A stretch of 64,000 bases of DNA from Actinobacillus equuli (GCF_900636745.1 NZ_LR134310.1:2100501-2164500), one strand, 5' to 3'. Positions 27,921 to 36,785 are shown, numbered from the stretch's first letter. Numbers and translations are program-made. The notes: a model not told the origin generated them from the letters alone.

Positions 27921-28763
27921 ATGAAATATATTGGTGCGCACGTGAGTGCTTCGGGTGGTGTCGAGAATGCTGTGTTAAGAGCGGTTGAAATTGGCGCAAA
28001 TGCTTTTGCTCTATTTACCAAAAACCAACGCCAATGGAAAGCCCCTGCATTAAAAGCGGATACGATTGAGAAATTTAAGCGTTTTTGTAAGGCGCATCAG
28101 TTCTCACCGGATCATATTTTACCTCATGATAGTTATTTAATTAATTTAGGCAATCCGGAAGCGGAAAATTTAGCAAAATCACGAGAAGCTTTTATTGATG
28201 AAATGGAACGGGCAAATCAGTTAGGACTAAAACTACTGAATTTCCACCCTGGTGCACATTTAAATAAAATTTCGGAAAGTGAGTGTTTAGCACGCATTGC
28301 CGAGTCGATTAATATTGCGGTGGAAAAAGTACCGAATGTTGTTGCGGTAATTGAAAATACAGCTGGTCAGGGTTCTAACCTTGGCTATCGTTTTGAACAT
28401 TTAGCCGAAATTATTGACCAAGTGGAAGATAAAAGCCGAGTAGGTGTTTGTTTAGATACCTGTCATTTGTTTTCGGCCGGTTACGATATCAGTTCATTAC
28501 AAGCTTGTGAGCAAACATTTACCGAGTTTGGGCAGACGGTCGGTTTCCAATATTTACGAGGAATGCACTTAAATGGTTCAAAAACACCGTTAGGCAGCCG
28601 CGTGGACCGTCACCACACATTAAGAGAAGGCACAATCGGCACGGATTTTTGCAAATTTATCATGCAAGATGACCGTTTTGATAATATTCCGCTTATTTTA
28701 GAAACAATTCAGCCTGAAATTTGGGCAGATGAGATAAAATTTTTGCGGACATTGTCAAATTAA
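27921..28763 (+). CDS. nfo: Endonuclease IV
   Basis: Nfo cleaves DNA 5' of abasic sites and trims damaged 3' ends in base excision repair. Its 280 residues match E. coli (285). It is an AP endonuclease family 2 TIM barrel with three zincs: [19 protein letters not shown] at the N-terminus, [62 protein letters not shown] and LILETIQP. All signature His, Glu and Asp residues are present. It diverges from the torD-like gene across a 57-bp gap. Confidence 0.97.
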   Translation: MKYIGAHVSASGGVENAVLRAVEIGANAFALFTKNQRQWKAPALKADTIEKFKRFCKAHQFSPDHILPHDSYLINLGNPEAENLAKSREAFIDEMERANQLGLKLLNFHPGAHLNKISESECLARIAESINIAVEKVPNVVAVIENTAGQGSNLGYRFEHLAEIIDQVEDKSRVGVCLDTCHLFSAGYDISSLQACEQTFTEFGQTVGFQYLRGMHLNGSKTPLGSRVDRHHTLREGTIGTDFCKFIMQDDRFDNIPLILETIQPEIWADEIKFLRTLSN

Positions 28764-28791
28764 TAGACTATACTAAATAAGCTTATAACTT

Positions 28792-28818
28792 AAGGCTTAT
28801 CGGTCGGTAAGCCTTTTT
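28792..28818 (+). terminator. nfo terminator
   Basis: AAGGCTTA and TAAGCCTT with an 8-nt loop, then a T run, about 30 bp after the nfo stop. Confidence 0.85.
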
Positions 28819-28893
28819 TGTGTGAAATTTTATTTTAGACTTTATTTTTAGATATAGGAATCAACCGCTGTAGTTGTTCTGGCGAGACAAATT

Positions 28894-29487
28894 ATGATTA
28901 AACAAAATTCTACTTTTACAAGGCTTAAGCCGTTATTCACCACAGTATTGTTTGCAACGATTGCAAGCTATTCATCAATGGCTTCTGCTAGTTTAAGTAG
29001 TACTCCCGCCACACCGAATCAAATCAAAATTGTTGCTAAAGCAGCAACCGCTGATCAAATTAAAGCACAGCTTGCTTATAAAGCTTCCGCAAAAGCAAAA
29101 TCTCCTACAGTAGATAACACATCCGCAAATTCAGCTACTCAAAAAGTAAATAAGATCTATCGTAAGTGGGCCGGTACTCATTATCGTTTAGGCGGAGAAG
29201 GGCATAATGGTATCGACTGTTCCGCTTTTGTGCAAAAAACAATGCTCGGTGCATTTAATATTGATTTGCCACGTTCAACCGCAGAGCAACGTTATTCAGG
29301 TCGTTCAATTTCAAAATCAGAATTACGCCCCGGCGATTTAGTATTCTTTCGCCGCAATAATCACGTAGGGGTTTATATTGGTGGTGGTAAATTTGTTCAC
29401 GCCAGTACAAGCCAAGGTGTAACAACAAGTTCACTGTCAGAACGTTATTGGGCCAGAAACTATACGCAATCTCGCCGAGTAATGTAA
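28894..29487 (+). CDS. NlpC/P60 cysteine peptidase, MepS/Spr-like, non-lipidated
   Basis: A 197-residue secreted endopeptidase-like protein. The C-terminal NlpC/P60 domain (about 85-197) matches E. coli MepS, which cuts the D-Ala-mDAP crosslink of peptidoglycan during growth. The triad Cys lies in GIDCSAFVQ (about 106) and the His in HVGVYIGGGKFVHAS. PRSTAEQRYSG and LRPGDLVFFRR also match MepS. The N-terminus differs: the signal peptide ends in ASA-S with no lipobox Cys, and an Ala/Lys/Ser-rich linker follows. It is therefore probably soluble in the periplasm instead of anchored to the outer membrane. Confidence 0.88.
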   Translation: MIKQNSTFTRLKPLFTTVLFATIASYSSMASASLSSTPATPNQIKIVAKAATADQIKAQLAYKASAKAKSPTVDNTSANSATQKVNKIYRKWAGTHYRLGGEGHNGIDCSAFVQKTMLGAFNIDLPRSTAEQRYSGRSISKSELRPGDLVFFRRNNHVGVYIGGGKFVHASTSQGVTTSSLSERYWARNYTQSRRVM

Positions 29488-29491
29488 TACT

Positions 29492-29526
29492 AAGGTCGCT
29501 AAATGATAAATTAGCGACCTTTTTAT
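29492..29526. terminator. Bidirectional terminator
   Basis: An 11-bp stem, AAGGTCGCTAA and TTAGCGACCTT, then TTTTATTT on the plus strand. It separates the converging NlpC/P60 and UmuD-like genes. Confidence 0.9.
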
Positions 29527-29982
29527 TTATGCGGCATATTTTCTCTCGCTAACTTGTGCAAAGCGGTGACGCATTTGGTGTACAACATTTGTAATTACGC
29601 CGGCAACTGTCACTTCTTGCCAGCTTTGCATACGTAAATTCGGTTCGCTAACATCTAGTGAAAAAAGAATAATTTCGTTTGTACCTTCATTATTCTCAAT
29701 TTCTTTAAAGAACTGGTAAAACTTATATTCGCCATTTTTCTCAATTACAAGCAGATCGTTTACTAAATATTGAGCCGATTGCTCAACGATCAGCAGATCA
29801 TCCAATTCAATCCCCCAAGCGATTAGGTTAGGATTTTTAACCTGTATAAAAAAGGTTTCTGTCGGGCGTTTAATGCAAAGTGAATTAAGATCTAATTTGA
29901 TTGAACGTTCGCTATTCATATCACGGTACATTGGTAGCGGTTGATATGATAATTCACGTGTAAGCGGTCGAATTGAAGCCAT
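29527..29982 (-). CDS. SOS-controlled UmuD-like protein lacking the Ser-Lys dyad
   Basis: A 151-residue protein that aligns along most of its length with UmuD. IKLDLNSLCIKRPTETFFI corresponds to UmuD QRIDLNQLLIQHPSATYFV. WGIELDDLLIVE corresponds to GGISDGDLLIVD. VAGVITNVVHQMRH corresponds to the UmuD C-terminus. The catalytic Ser60 position is Asn52 and the Lys97 position is Tyr89. The Cys-Gly cleavage site region is shortened away. So the protein should neither cleave itself nor need cleavage and resembles a pre-made UmuD'. No umuC is adjacent. A LexA box overlaps its promoter. UmuD' activates Pol V in E. coli; the partner here is unknown. Confidence 0.75.
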   Translation of the reverse strand: MASIRPLTRELSYQPLPMYRDMNSERSIKLDLNSLCIKRPTETFFIQVKNPNLIAWGIELDDLLIVEQSAQYLVNDLLVIEKNGEYKFYQFFKEIENNEGTNEIILFSLDVSEPNLRMQSWQEVTVAGVITNVVHQMRHRFAQVSERKYAA

Positions 29983-30002
29983 CTTTGTTATCCTCTATCT
30001 AA

Positions 30003-30018
30003 ACTGTGTGTTTATACA
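30003..30018. promoter_or_regulatory. LexA box
   Basis: CTGTGTGTTTATACAG is CTGT-N8-ACAG, the canonical SOS box. It lies 21 bp upstream of the UmuD-like start and immediately downstream of its -10 element, the position expected for LexA repression. Confidence 0.85.
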
Positions 30019-30021
30019 GGT

Positions 30022-30049
30022 TATTTTACTGATTAAAAAAACAGTGTCA
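30022..30049 (-). promoter_or_regulatory. Promoter of the UmuD-like gene
   Basis: On the minus strand TTGACA (30049-30044) and TAAAAT (30027-30022) are separated by 16 bp. The predicted transcription start falls within the LexA box. Confidence 0.7.
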
Positions 30050-30165
30050 ATCTTGTTTTGCAATTTTTTTTGTAAAAATATCCAGTATTTTGTTTGCTTT
30101 ATCATATGGAGAGAGTATTGAACAAGCGGTGGAATTTGGCGCAGAATTTGTAAATTGCGGGCAAT

Positions 30166-30191
30166 AAAAAAGCACCCGAAGGTGCTTTTTT
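30166..30191. terminator. grcA terminator
   Basis: AAAAAAGCACC and GGTGCTTTTTT with loop CGAA, 26 bp after the grcA stop on the minus strand. A USS core (30122-30130) follows it. Confidence 0.9.
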
Positions 30192-30216
30192 AAGAAAATT
30201 GGCAGTAAAGCTGTTA

Positions 30217-30603
30217 TTATAAGCTTTCTGTGAAAGTACGAGTAATTACATCACGTTGTTGTTCTGGGGTTAATGAGTTGAAACGAACTGCATAACCAGA
30301 AACACGGATAGTTAATTGTGGATATTTCTCTGGGTTTTTAACCGCATCTTCTAATGTTTCACGGCGTAAAACGTTAACGTTTAAGTGTTGACCACCTTCA
30401 ACTTTGATTGTCGGAGCAACGTTTACCGGTACTTCACGGTATGAAATTTGACCTAATTCACTGATTGCAACGATTTGGTCTTCTTTGTAAGCATCACCTT
30501 TTGCAGCGATACAGCGAGCTTCGTTTTTCTCTTCATCTAATAACCAGAAAGAGTTTACTAAGTTGCTGTTTGAAGATTCTGTAATTTGTACGCCCTTGAT
30601 CAT
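30217..30603 (-). CDS. grcA: Autonomous glycyl radical cofactor GrcA
   Basis: GrcA (YfiD) is a small replacement for the C-terminal glycyl-radical domain of oxygen-damaged pyruvate formate-lyase. Its 128 residues match E. coli (127). The C-terminus has the radical loop [23 protein letters not shown], with the radical Gly in RVSGYAVRF, and [22 protein letters not shown] before it. GGAG is well placed before the start. It diverges from ung, the same neighbour as in E. coli. The A/T-rich 204-bp gap should hold anaerobic control sites, but no clean FNR box is seen. Confidence 0.97.
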   Translation of the reverse strand: MIKGVQITESSNSNLVNSFWLLDEEKNEARCIAAKGDAYKEDQIVAISELGQISYREVPVNVAPTIKVEGGQHLNVNVLRRETLEDAVKNPEKYPQLTIRVSGYAVRFNSLTPEQQRDVITRTFTESL

Positions 30604-30807
30604 TTTGATACTCCTAAGTATTGGCTAGATAATTATAAAATTTTTTGATAAATTCAAATTTTGTTTATGTGGTGAATTTTATCATTTTTTTTGAAGAATT
30701 CTACTAAAAGTTGAAAAATGTAATCAAAAAATTATCAATTGATTAAAAAATCATCTAAAATGTAGAGGGAACTTAAAATTGTTTAACACTTTTTAACAGG
30801 ACAAGCT

Positions 30808-31479
30808 ATGAATAATTGGACGGAAGCGCTAGGCGAAGAAAAGCAACAAGCTTATTTTCAACAAATTTTACAACAAGTACATCAAGAAAGAATGAATGGT
30901 GTAACGGTTTTCCCACCGCAAAAAGAAGTATTTAGTGCATTTGCCTTAACCGAATTTAAGGATGTGAAAGTGGTGATTTTGGGGCAAGATCCTTATCATG
31001 GACCAAACCAAGCACACGGCTTAGCATTTTCGGTAAAACCACCGGTCGCACCGCCACCTTCTTTAGTTAATATGTATAAAGAACTGGCGCAGGATATTGA
31101 GGGGTTTCAAATTCCAAATCATGGATATTTAGTTGACTGGGCAAAGCAAGGCGTATTGTTGCTGAACACCGTACTCACGGTGCGCCAAGGGCAAGCTCAC
31201 TCACACGCCAATTTCGGTTGGGAAATTTTTACTGATAAAGTGATCTCTCAACTCAACCAACACCGTGAAAATTTAGTCTTTTTATTGTGGGGCAGTCATG
31301 CGCAGAAAAAAGGGCAGTTTATTGACCGCTCTCGCCATTGCGTACTGACCGCACCGCATCCGTCACCGTTATCCGCCCATCGAGGATTTTTAGGTTGCCG
31401 CCATTTCTCCAAAGCGAATGCTTACTTAAGAGAAAAAGGCATTCAAGAAATTAACTGGCAATTGCCGATGAATGTATAA
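30808..31479 (+). CDS. ung: Uracil-DNA glycosylase
   Basis: Ung removes uracil from DNA in base excision repair. It has 223 residues (E. coli 229). The water-activating loop [22 protein letters not shown] (Asp near 61) and the minor-groove loop [19 protein letters not shown] are both intact, with [10 protein letters not shown] before the latter. It is adjacent to the divergent grcA, as in enterobacteria. The 187 bases that follow hold a structured element rather than a simple terminator. Confidence 0.98.
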   Translation: MNNWTEALGEEKQQAYFQQILQQVHQERMNGVTVFPPQKEVFSAFALTEFKDVKVVILGQDPYHGPNQAHGLAFSVKPPVAPPPSLVNMYKELAQDIEGFQIPNHGYLVDWAKQGVLLLNTVLTVRQGQAHSHANFGWEIFTDKVISQLNQHRENLVFLLWGSHAQKKGQFIDRSRHCVLTAPHPSPLSAHRGFLGCRHFSKANAYLREKGIQEINWQLPMNV

Positions 31480-31528
31480 CAAATCACAAGCAGTTAGGAT
31501 TTTTTTGCAATTATGTAATAGTTATACA

Positions 31529-31649
31529 GCGTCATATTTTACCTTGCACGAGCCGTGCAAGGCTGATTAAGCCTAGCCCTGTTAGGGCTATAGAGCCAGC
31601 CACAGCGTGGCTCGGATTAATTAACGCCATACGGCTCGTATGACGTTAA
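31529..31649. repeat. Multi-hairpin structured intergenic element
   Basis: Four consecutive stem-loops with 3-nt loops: CCTTGCACG-AGC-CGTGCAAGG (31542-31562), TAGCCCT-GTT-AGGGCTA (31574-31590), AGCCAC-AGC-GTGGCT (31598-31612) and CATACG-GCT-CGTATG (31628-31642). The last is extended outside one mismatch by TTAACG and CGTTAA. GCGTCATA (31529-31536) can pair with TATGACGT (31639-31646) to close the set, and CGAGCCGT (31549-31556) is complementary to ACGGCTCG (31631-31638). It could be a short interspersed repeat or a structured RNA. No coding frame fits. Confidence 0.6.
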
Positions 31650-31666
31650 AACGAAAAAGCGGTTTA

Positions 31667-32065
31667 TCAAGCCGAATGCACTTGTGCGTATTCTTCGTCA
31701 GTGACTGGTGATAGCCAAGTGACTTTTTTACCGTCTTTATAGTTTGTAATAGCTAAATGAACTAAATCACTATCGGCATTTGCGCCGTGCCAATGTTCAA
31801 TATTCTCAGGGATATTAATCACATCACCGGTTTGAATCACTTGTGCCGGTTTTCCTCGTTCTTGATACCAGCCTTTACCACTCGTCACAATCAATACTTG
31901 TCCTTTCGGATGCGTATGCCAATTGGTTCTTGCCCCTTTTTCAAAGGTCACGCTGCCGATAGAAAATTCATTATTATGATCCGCTTCCAATACCTCAGTT
32001 AAAAATGTGTTGCCAGTAAAAAATTCAGGTGAACGAGGTTCGCCTTTCGGGAAAAGTGTTTGCAT
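31667..32065 (-). CDS. Cupin-domain protein
   Basis: A 132-residue single-cupin protein of the YhhW/carboxymuconolactone-associated type. The first cupin motif is NWHTHPKGQVLIVTSGKGWY with its His-x-His metal ligands (about 49-68). The second is GDVINIPENIEHWHGA (about 79-94). A metal-dependent role on a small molecule is likely, but the substrate is unknown. The ATG at 32065 has AGGAGA upstream; the longer frame to 32092 would place that site inside the gene. It is monocistronic, converges with ung and is preceded by a USS pair. Confidence 0.82.
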   Translation of the reverse strand: MQTLFPKGEPRSPEFFTGNTFLTEVLEADHNNEFSIGSVTFEKGARTNWHTHPKGQVLIVTSGKGWYQERGKPAQVIQTGDVINIPENIEHWHGANADSDLVHLAITNYKDGKKVTWLSPVTDEEYAQVHSA

Positions 32066-32116
32066 ATAAGATCTCCTGTGTAGATTTATCATTGTTATAA
32101 ATGGTTTTAATAAATT

Positions 32117-32162
32117 ACAAGCGGTCAGAATTGCAAAAAATTTTGCAAATTTAACCGCTTGT
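32117..32162. repeat. Inverted USS pair
   Basis: ACAAGCGGT (32117-32125) and ACCGCTTGT (32154-32162) face each other, with AATTGCAAA and TTTGCAAATT-type segments between them. The hairpin lies between hrpA (ending at 32262, minus strand) and the cupin start, so it may terminate hrpA transcription. Confidence 0.7.
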
Positions 32163-32163
32163 T

Positions 32164-32230
32164 ACCCTCACCCCTTGCGGGAGAGGGAAAGATTTTTCTT
32201 CGTTTAGAAGAAAAATCAGGGAGAGGGGGG
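32164..32230. repeat. REP-like palindromic element
   Basis: Two hairpins in a row. The first is CCCTC-A-CCC with GGG-A-GAGGG (32165-32187). The second is a perfect 11-bp stem, GATTTTTCTTC and GAAGAAAAATC, with loop GTTTA (32191-32217). GGGAGAGGGGGG follows. The layout resembles bacterial REP or short interspersed elements. It lies just downstream of hrpA. Confidence 0.55.
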
Positions 32231-32261
32231 ATTCGGTGGATAAGACTACCCACCATACACA

Positions 32262-35200
32262 TTATTTTATCTCTCCAATCGCATTCAAAATACGTTTATC
32301 CGATATCGGGTATTTGGTGCCGAGTTGTTGGGCGAACAAACTGACACGTAACTCTTCAATCATATAACGAATTTCTAACACTTCGTCAGGGATTGCTTTA
32401 GATTTCGGGAGTTTGGTGAGTAATTGCTTATAAGCGTTTTCCACCTGTTCCACCCGTAACATCTTCGCTCGGTCGGTATTGGTGTCCGTGCCGAGTTTGT
32501 CCAAACGCTTGTCGATAGCGGTTAAATAACGGTGTAAATCGGCAAGGCGTTGATAGCCGGTTTTGGTTACAAAATCCGGATAAACCAAACCGCTTAATTG
32601 TGCTTTAATATCCGACAGGGCAAAAGCCATTGTAAAGTCCATTTTGCCTTTCATTCGCTTATTTAGCTCGAAGGCAAGTGTTAAGATTTTCTCCACTTGT
32701 AACGCAATTTCTGCGGTAGTGTCGTTTAAGCTGCCTCGCACAAATTCATGCAATTCATTGAATTTTTCTTCGGTCCAAACAAAGCCGCCGAATTCATCCA
32801 CCAATTTATCCACCGCACAAGCGATACAGTCATCAATCAATTCCAACACTTTACCGAATGGGGCAAAGTACAGCCCAAGTTTTGCTTTGTTCGGTAATTT
32901 TTCGTGTAGGTATTTGATTGGCGAAGGCACGTTGAGCAATAGCAAACGGCGTAAACCGGCTCGCATTGCACGGGCTTGCTCAAATTCGGTTTCAAATAAT
33001 TTCACGCCTACGGCAGTTTGCTCATCGACAATTGCCGGATAGGCTTTTACGCTGAAATTAGCTTTTTTCTGTTCGTAGAATTGCGGTAAGTTAGCGAAAT
33101 TCCACAAATGTACGCCGCTTTGCTCGATACCGTCATCAGCAATCGTCGAAAGGCTTTCTTGTACCTGATCTTTGAGCGCAAACTTCAGTTCGTCCAAGTT
33201 TTCGCTTTCTTGTAGTTTTTTACCTTTTTCATCCACCACACGGAATGTCATACGCAAATGCGGCGCAAGTTGCGACAGATCCCACAGCTCCGGATCAATA
33301 GTTACACCGGTCATACGGCGAAGCTCGTAAGCCAGACTTTCTAGCAATGGTTTTTGATACGGCTCGGCTCTGCCTAAGAACGCATCTGCATAGTTCGGTG
33401 CCGGTACAAAATTACGGCGAGTTGCTTTCGGTAATGATTTAATTAACGCCACCACTAGCTCATGGCGAAGCCCTGGAATTTGCCAGTCGAAGCCTTCCGG
33501 CTCTACTTGATTAAGTAAAGGTAACGGAATATGCACGGTGACACCATCGTGATCTTTACCGATTTCAAATTGGTAACTTAATTTCAGTTTAAGCTGCCCT
33601 TGATACCAAAAATTCGGGAAATCCAAATCGCTGACCGTGTTGGCGTTTTCATTCATTAAGAATGATTTTTCAAAGTTGAGCAATTCAGGATCTTTTTGAC
33701 CCGCTTTTTTCCACCATGTATCAAAATGGCGGCTGGATACCACTTCTGTTCCGATTCGTTGATCGTAGAAGTCGAACAGGGTTTGTTCGTCCACTAAAAT
33801 ATCTCGGCGGCGAGATTTGTGTTCGAGGTCTTCCACTTCTTTGATCAAGCGGTTATTTTCTTTGAAAAATTTGTAATTATTATGCCAATCGCCCTCAACC
33901 ATTGCCGAGCGGATAAATATTTCGCGGCTAACAGTCGGATCAATTGAACCGTAATTGACAAGACGATTCGCTACCACCGGAATACCGTAGAGCGAGACTT
34001 TTTCATACGCCATCACCGCACCTTTAGATTTTGACCAATGCGGTTCACTATAACTACGTTTTATTAAATGTCCGGCGAGTGGCTCAATCCATTCCGGTTC
34101 GATTTTTGCCACAGTTCTTGCCCACAACTTGGTGGTTTCTACCAGTTCGGACGCAGCAAGCCACTTCGGCTGCTTTTTGAAAAGCGCCGAGGTCGGGAAT
34201 ACATAAAAATGCGCATTTCTTGCCCCGAGGTAGTGCATTTTTTCGCTGTCTTTCATCCCGATATGCGACAGCAAACCGGTTAGTAAGGCAGTGTGAATTT
34301 GCTGATAGTTTGCTTCTTCACTATTAATCGGCAAGCCCATTTCACGCACGGCAAGGCGCAATTGATGATAAATATCCTGCCATTCACGCACACGTAAATA
34401 GTTGAGAAAATCTTTTTGACATTGCTTGCGGAACTGGTTTTTGGTCAGTTCTTTTTGTTGGGTTTGAATGTAATGCCACAAATTCACAAACGCCAAGAAA
34501 TCGGAATCTTTATCGGCAAAACGGCGATGTTTTTCATCCGCAGCCTGTTGGCGTTCTTGCGGGCGCTCACGCGGATCTTGAATCGAAAGTGCGGAGACAA
34601 TCATCATCACTTCGTGTAACGAACCATTTTGTGCCGCGGCAATGACCATACGGCCTAAGCGAGGATCGATTGGGAGTTGAGCAAGTTGGCGACCGATCGC
34701 GGTTAATTTATTACCATTAATCGCCCCTAATTCTTCTAGTAAACGAATACCGTCCTGAACCTGTCTGGTATCCGGACGATCAACGAATGGAAATGCCTCA
34801 ATATCCGATAGCCCAAGCGAGGTCATTTGTAAAATAACCGAAGCAAGGTTAGTACGCAGAATTTCCGGATCGGTAAATTCCGGACGCGCGTTAAAATCCT
34901 CCTCCGAATAGAGGCGGATACAAATCCCTTCACTGGTTCGTCCGCAACGGCCTTTGCGCTGGTTGGCAGAGGCTTGTGAAATCGGCTCAATCGGCAAACG
35001 TTGCACTTTGGTGCGGTAGCTATAGCGAGAAATACGTGCCGTACCGGTATCAATCACATATTTGATATTCGGAATGGTGAGTGAGGTTTCCGCCACGTTG
35101 GTGGCTAAAATCACACGATTCAGACCGCTTGGCTGGAAAATGCGTTGCTGTTCGGCAGCCGAGAGGCGAGCGTAAAGCGGTAGAATTTCAGTGAATCTTA

Positions 35201-36161
35201 GCTCTTGTTTTTGTAGGGCTTCGGCAGTGTCACGAATTTCACGCTCACCGCTCATAAAAATCAAAATATCGCCGCGACCTTCGGCTTGAAGTTCATCAAC
35301 AGCGTTGAGAATACCTTGTAGTTGGTCTTGGTCATCTTCTTCCACAATTGGACGATAACGCACTTCTACCGGGAAGGTTCGTCCGGAAACCTCAATAATC
35401 GGTGCATTGTTGAAATGGCGAGAAAAACGCTCGACATCAATGGTCGCCGAGGTAATGATCACTTTCAGATCCGGGCGTTTATGCAGAATTTGTTTCAGGT
35501 AGCCAAGAATAAAATCGTTATTGAGCGAGCGTTCGTGCGCTTCGTCAATAATTAACGTATCGTATTGATTGAGATAGCGGTCGTTTTGGATTTCGGCAAG
35601 CAAAATACCGTCCGTCATCAATTTCACAAGGGTATTTTCGCCCACTTGATCATTAAAGCGTACTTTATAACCGACAGTTGCACTCATTTCGCTTTTTAAT
35701 TCTTCGGCAATACGATTCGCCACCGAACGAGCGGCTAAACGGCGGGGCTGAGTATGTCCAATCAAGCCTTTTACGCCACGTCCGAGTTCCAAGCACATTT
35801 TCGGTAGCTGAGTGGTTTTACCTGAACCGGTTTCACCGGCAATCACCACCACCTGATTTTCTGCAATCAGTTTTAAGATTTCTTCACGACGAGCGGAAAC
35901 CGGTAAATCGGGATAAGTGATTTCAAGGCTGGAATGTTGTACTTTTCTGGCTTGGAAAGCTGCTTGTGCCGAGAGAATTTCACGTTTAATTTCCGCAATC
36001 ACATTGTTTTTAGTTTCTTGTTTTTTGATGGCAGAAATACCGTGAATACGAGAACGTAAACGGCGGTAATCGGTATTAGTGAGTTCTTTTAAATTTGCGA
36101 TTAATGCTTTCTGACTCTCATCAAGCGGTCTATTTTTGAAATTTTTTTGCGAAGGTTTCAT
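32262..36161 (-). CDS. hrpA: ATP-dependent RNA helicase HrpA
   Basis: A DEAH-box helicase of 1299 residues, matching E. coli HrpA (1300), which acts in mRNA processing and rescue of stalled ribosomes. Walker A is VVIAGETGSGKTTQLPKM (about 89-106), the DEAH motif is TLIIDEAHERSLNNDFILG, then ITSATIDVERFSRHF and the motif VI region QRKGRCGRTSEGICIRLYSE. The long C-terminal DUF3418 region is present to the end. The N-terminus overlaps a USS-like sequence. The gene is alone; upstream 36162-36332 holds its A/T-rich promoter region and a USS core (36300-36308). Confidence 0.97.
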   Translation of the reverse strand: MKPSQKNFKNRPLDESQKALIANLKELTNTDYRRLRSRIHGISAIKKQETKNNVIAEIKREILSAQAAFQARKVQHSSLEITYPDLPVSARREEILKLIAENQVVVIAGETGSGKTTQLPKMCLELGRGVKGLIGHTQPRRLAARSVANRIAEELKSEMSATVGYKVRFNDQVGENTLVKLMTDGILLAEIQNDRYLNQYDTLIIDEAHERSLNNDFILGYLKQILHKRPDLKVIITSATIDVERFSRHFNNAPIIEVSGRTFPVEVRYRPIVEEDDQDQLQGILNAVDELQAEGRGDILIFMSGEREIRDTAEALQKQELRFTEILPLYARLSAAEQQRIFQPSGLNRVILATNVAETSLTIPNIKYVIDTGTARISRYSYRTKVQRLPIEPISQASANQRKGRCGRTSEGICIRLYSEEDFNARPEFTDPEILRTNLASVILQMTSLGLSDIEAFPFVDRPDTRQVQDGIRLLEELGAINGNKLTAIGRQLAQLPIDPRLGRMVIAAAQNGSLHEVMMIVSALSIQDPRERPQERQQAADEKHRRFADKDSDFLAFVNLWHYIQTQQKELTKNQFRKQCQKDFLNYLRVREWQDIYHQLRLAVREMGLPINSEEANYQQIHTALLTGLLSHIGMKDSEKMHYLGARNAHFYVFPTSALFKKQPKWLAASELVETTKLWARTVAKIEPEWIEPLAGHLIKRSYSEPHWSKSKGAVMAYEKVSLYGIPVVANRLVNYGSIDPTVSREIFIRSAMVEGDWHNNYKFFKENNRLIKEVEDLEHKSRRRDILVDEQTLFDFYDQRIGTEVVSSRHFDTWWKKAGQKDPELLNFEKSFLMNENANTVSDLDFPNFWYQGQLKLKLSYQFEIGKDHDGVTVHIPLPLLNQVEPEGFDWQIPGLRHELVVALIKSLPKATRRNFVPAPNYADAFLGRAEPYQKPLLESLAYELRRMTGVTIDPELWDLSQLAPHLRMTFRVVDEKGKKLQESENLDELKFALKDQVQESLSTIADDGIEQSGVHLWNFANLPQFYEQKKANFSVKAYPAIVDEQTAVGVKLFETEFEQARAMRAGLRRLLLLNVPSPIKYLHEKLPNKAKLGLYFAPFGKVLELIDDCIACAVDKLVDEFGGFVWTEEKFNELHEFVRGSLNDTTAEIALQVEKILTLAFELNKRMKGKMDFTMAFALSDIKAQLSGLVYPDFVTKTGYQRLADLHRYLTAIDKRLDKLGTDTNTDRAKMLRVEQVENAYKQLLTKLPKSKAIPDEVLEIRYMIEELRVSLFAQQLGTKYPISDKRILNAIGEIK

Positions 36162-36332
36162 TGTCTTGTCTTAACTATGTATTGCCTTAACGATATTCGG
36201 CATTATGCGAGATATTTTGAGGCAAATTATAGCCTAAATTGAGGGGAAACAGTAGGTAGAAGAAACCGCTTGCAGCGCTCACTTAATAAGAGAAGAGGAA
36301 CAAGCGGTCTAATTTTGAATAAATTTTACCAA

Positions 36333-36785
36333 TTAGCCTTTACCGATTAATAGAGAAAGGATACCCGCAGCAATTAACGGGCCAACCGGCACGCCGCCAA
36401 GTAATGCCACGCCGATAATAGTACCGACTAGTAATCCGGTGACTAACAGCGGCTGACCGCCCATTAAACTTACCCCTCTGCCACCTAACCAAGCCACCGC
36501 AATTCCTGCAACCACGGCAAGCAACATCTTCCAATTTAAAAATTCAGAGAAGGAGGGAAGGGAAATTTTGCCGGAAACAATTGGACTTAATACGCCGATA
36601 GTCAGAATGATAATCCCAATGCTTAAACCGTGCTTATCTAAAAAGGGCAGATATTTACTGAGGAAAGTTTGTTGCACCAGTAACAGCACCGCCGCAGCAA
36701 TGGTAATTGAATTGTTGTTTCCGACCACACCAAGAAAAATCAGTGCGACTAGGAAAAGTGAGATAGGATTGAATTGTAGGGACAT
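36333..36785 (-). CDS. UPF0756 (DUF441) inner-membrane protein, YeaL-like
   Basis: A 150-residue membrane protein with about four hydrophobic segments ([66 protein letters not shown]) and a Gly-rich C-terminus ([25 protein letters not shown]). The family is widespread and uncharacterised. The ATG at 36785 is used; the longer frame would start from TTG four codons earlier and has no better ribosome-binding site. It may be transcribed together with grpE upstream, although a USS pair lies between. Confidence 0.88.
   Translation of the reverse strand: MSLQFNPISLFLVALIFLGVVGNNNSITIAAAVLLLVQQTFLSKYLPFLDKHGLSIGIIILTIGVLSPIVSGKISLPSFSEFLNWKMLLAVVAGIAVAWLGGRGVSLMGGQPLLVTGLLVGTIIGVALLGGVPVGPLIAAGILSLLIGKG

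Noticed and set aside
30620-30780. FNR box upstream of grcA
   Set aside because: TTGATAAATTCAA and TTGATTAAAAAATCA look FNR-like, but spacing is one base off TTGAT-N4-ATCAA in each. The region is so A/T-rich that such matches are expected by chance.
31480-31666. A tRNA or tmRNA in the hairpin-rich region after ung
   Set aside because: No acceptor stem, T arm (GTTCRANNC) or CCA is present; the hairpins are short with 3-nt loops.
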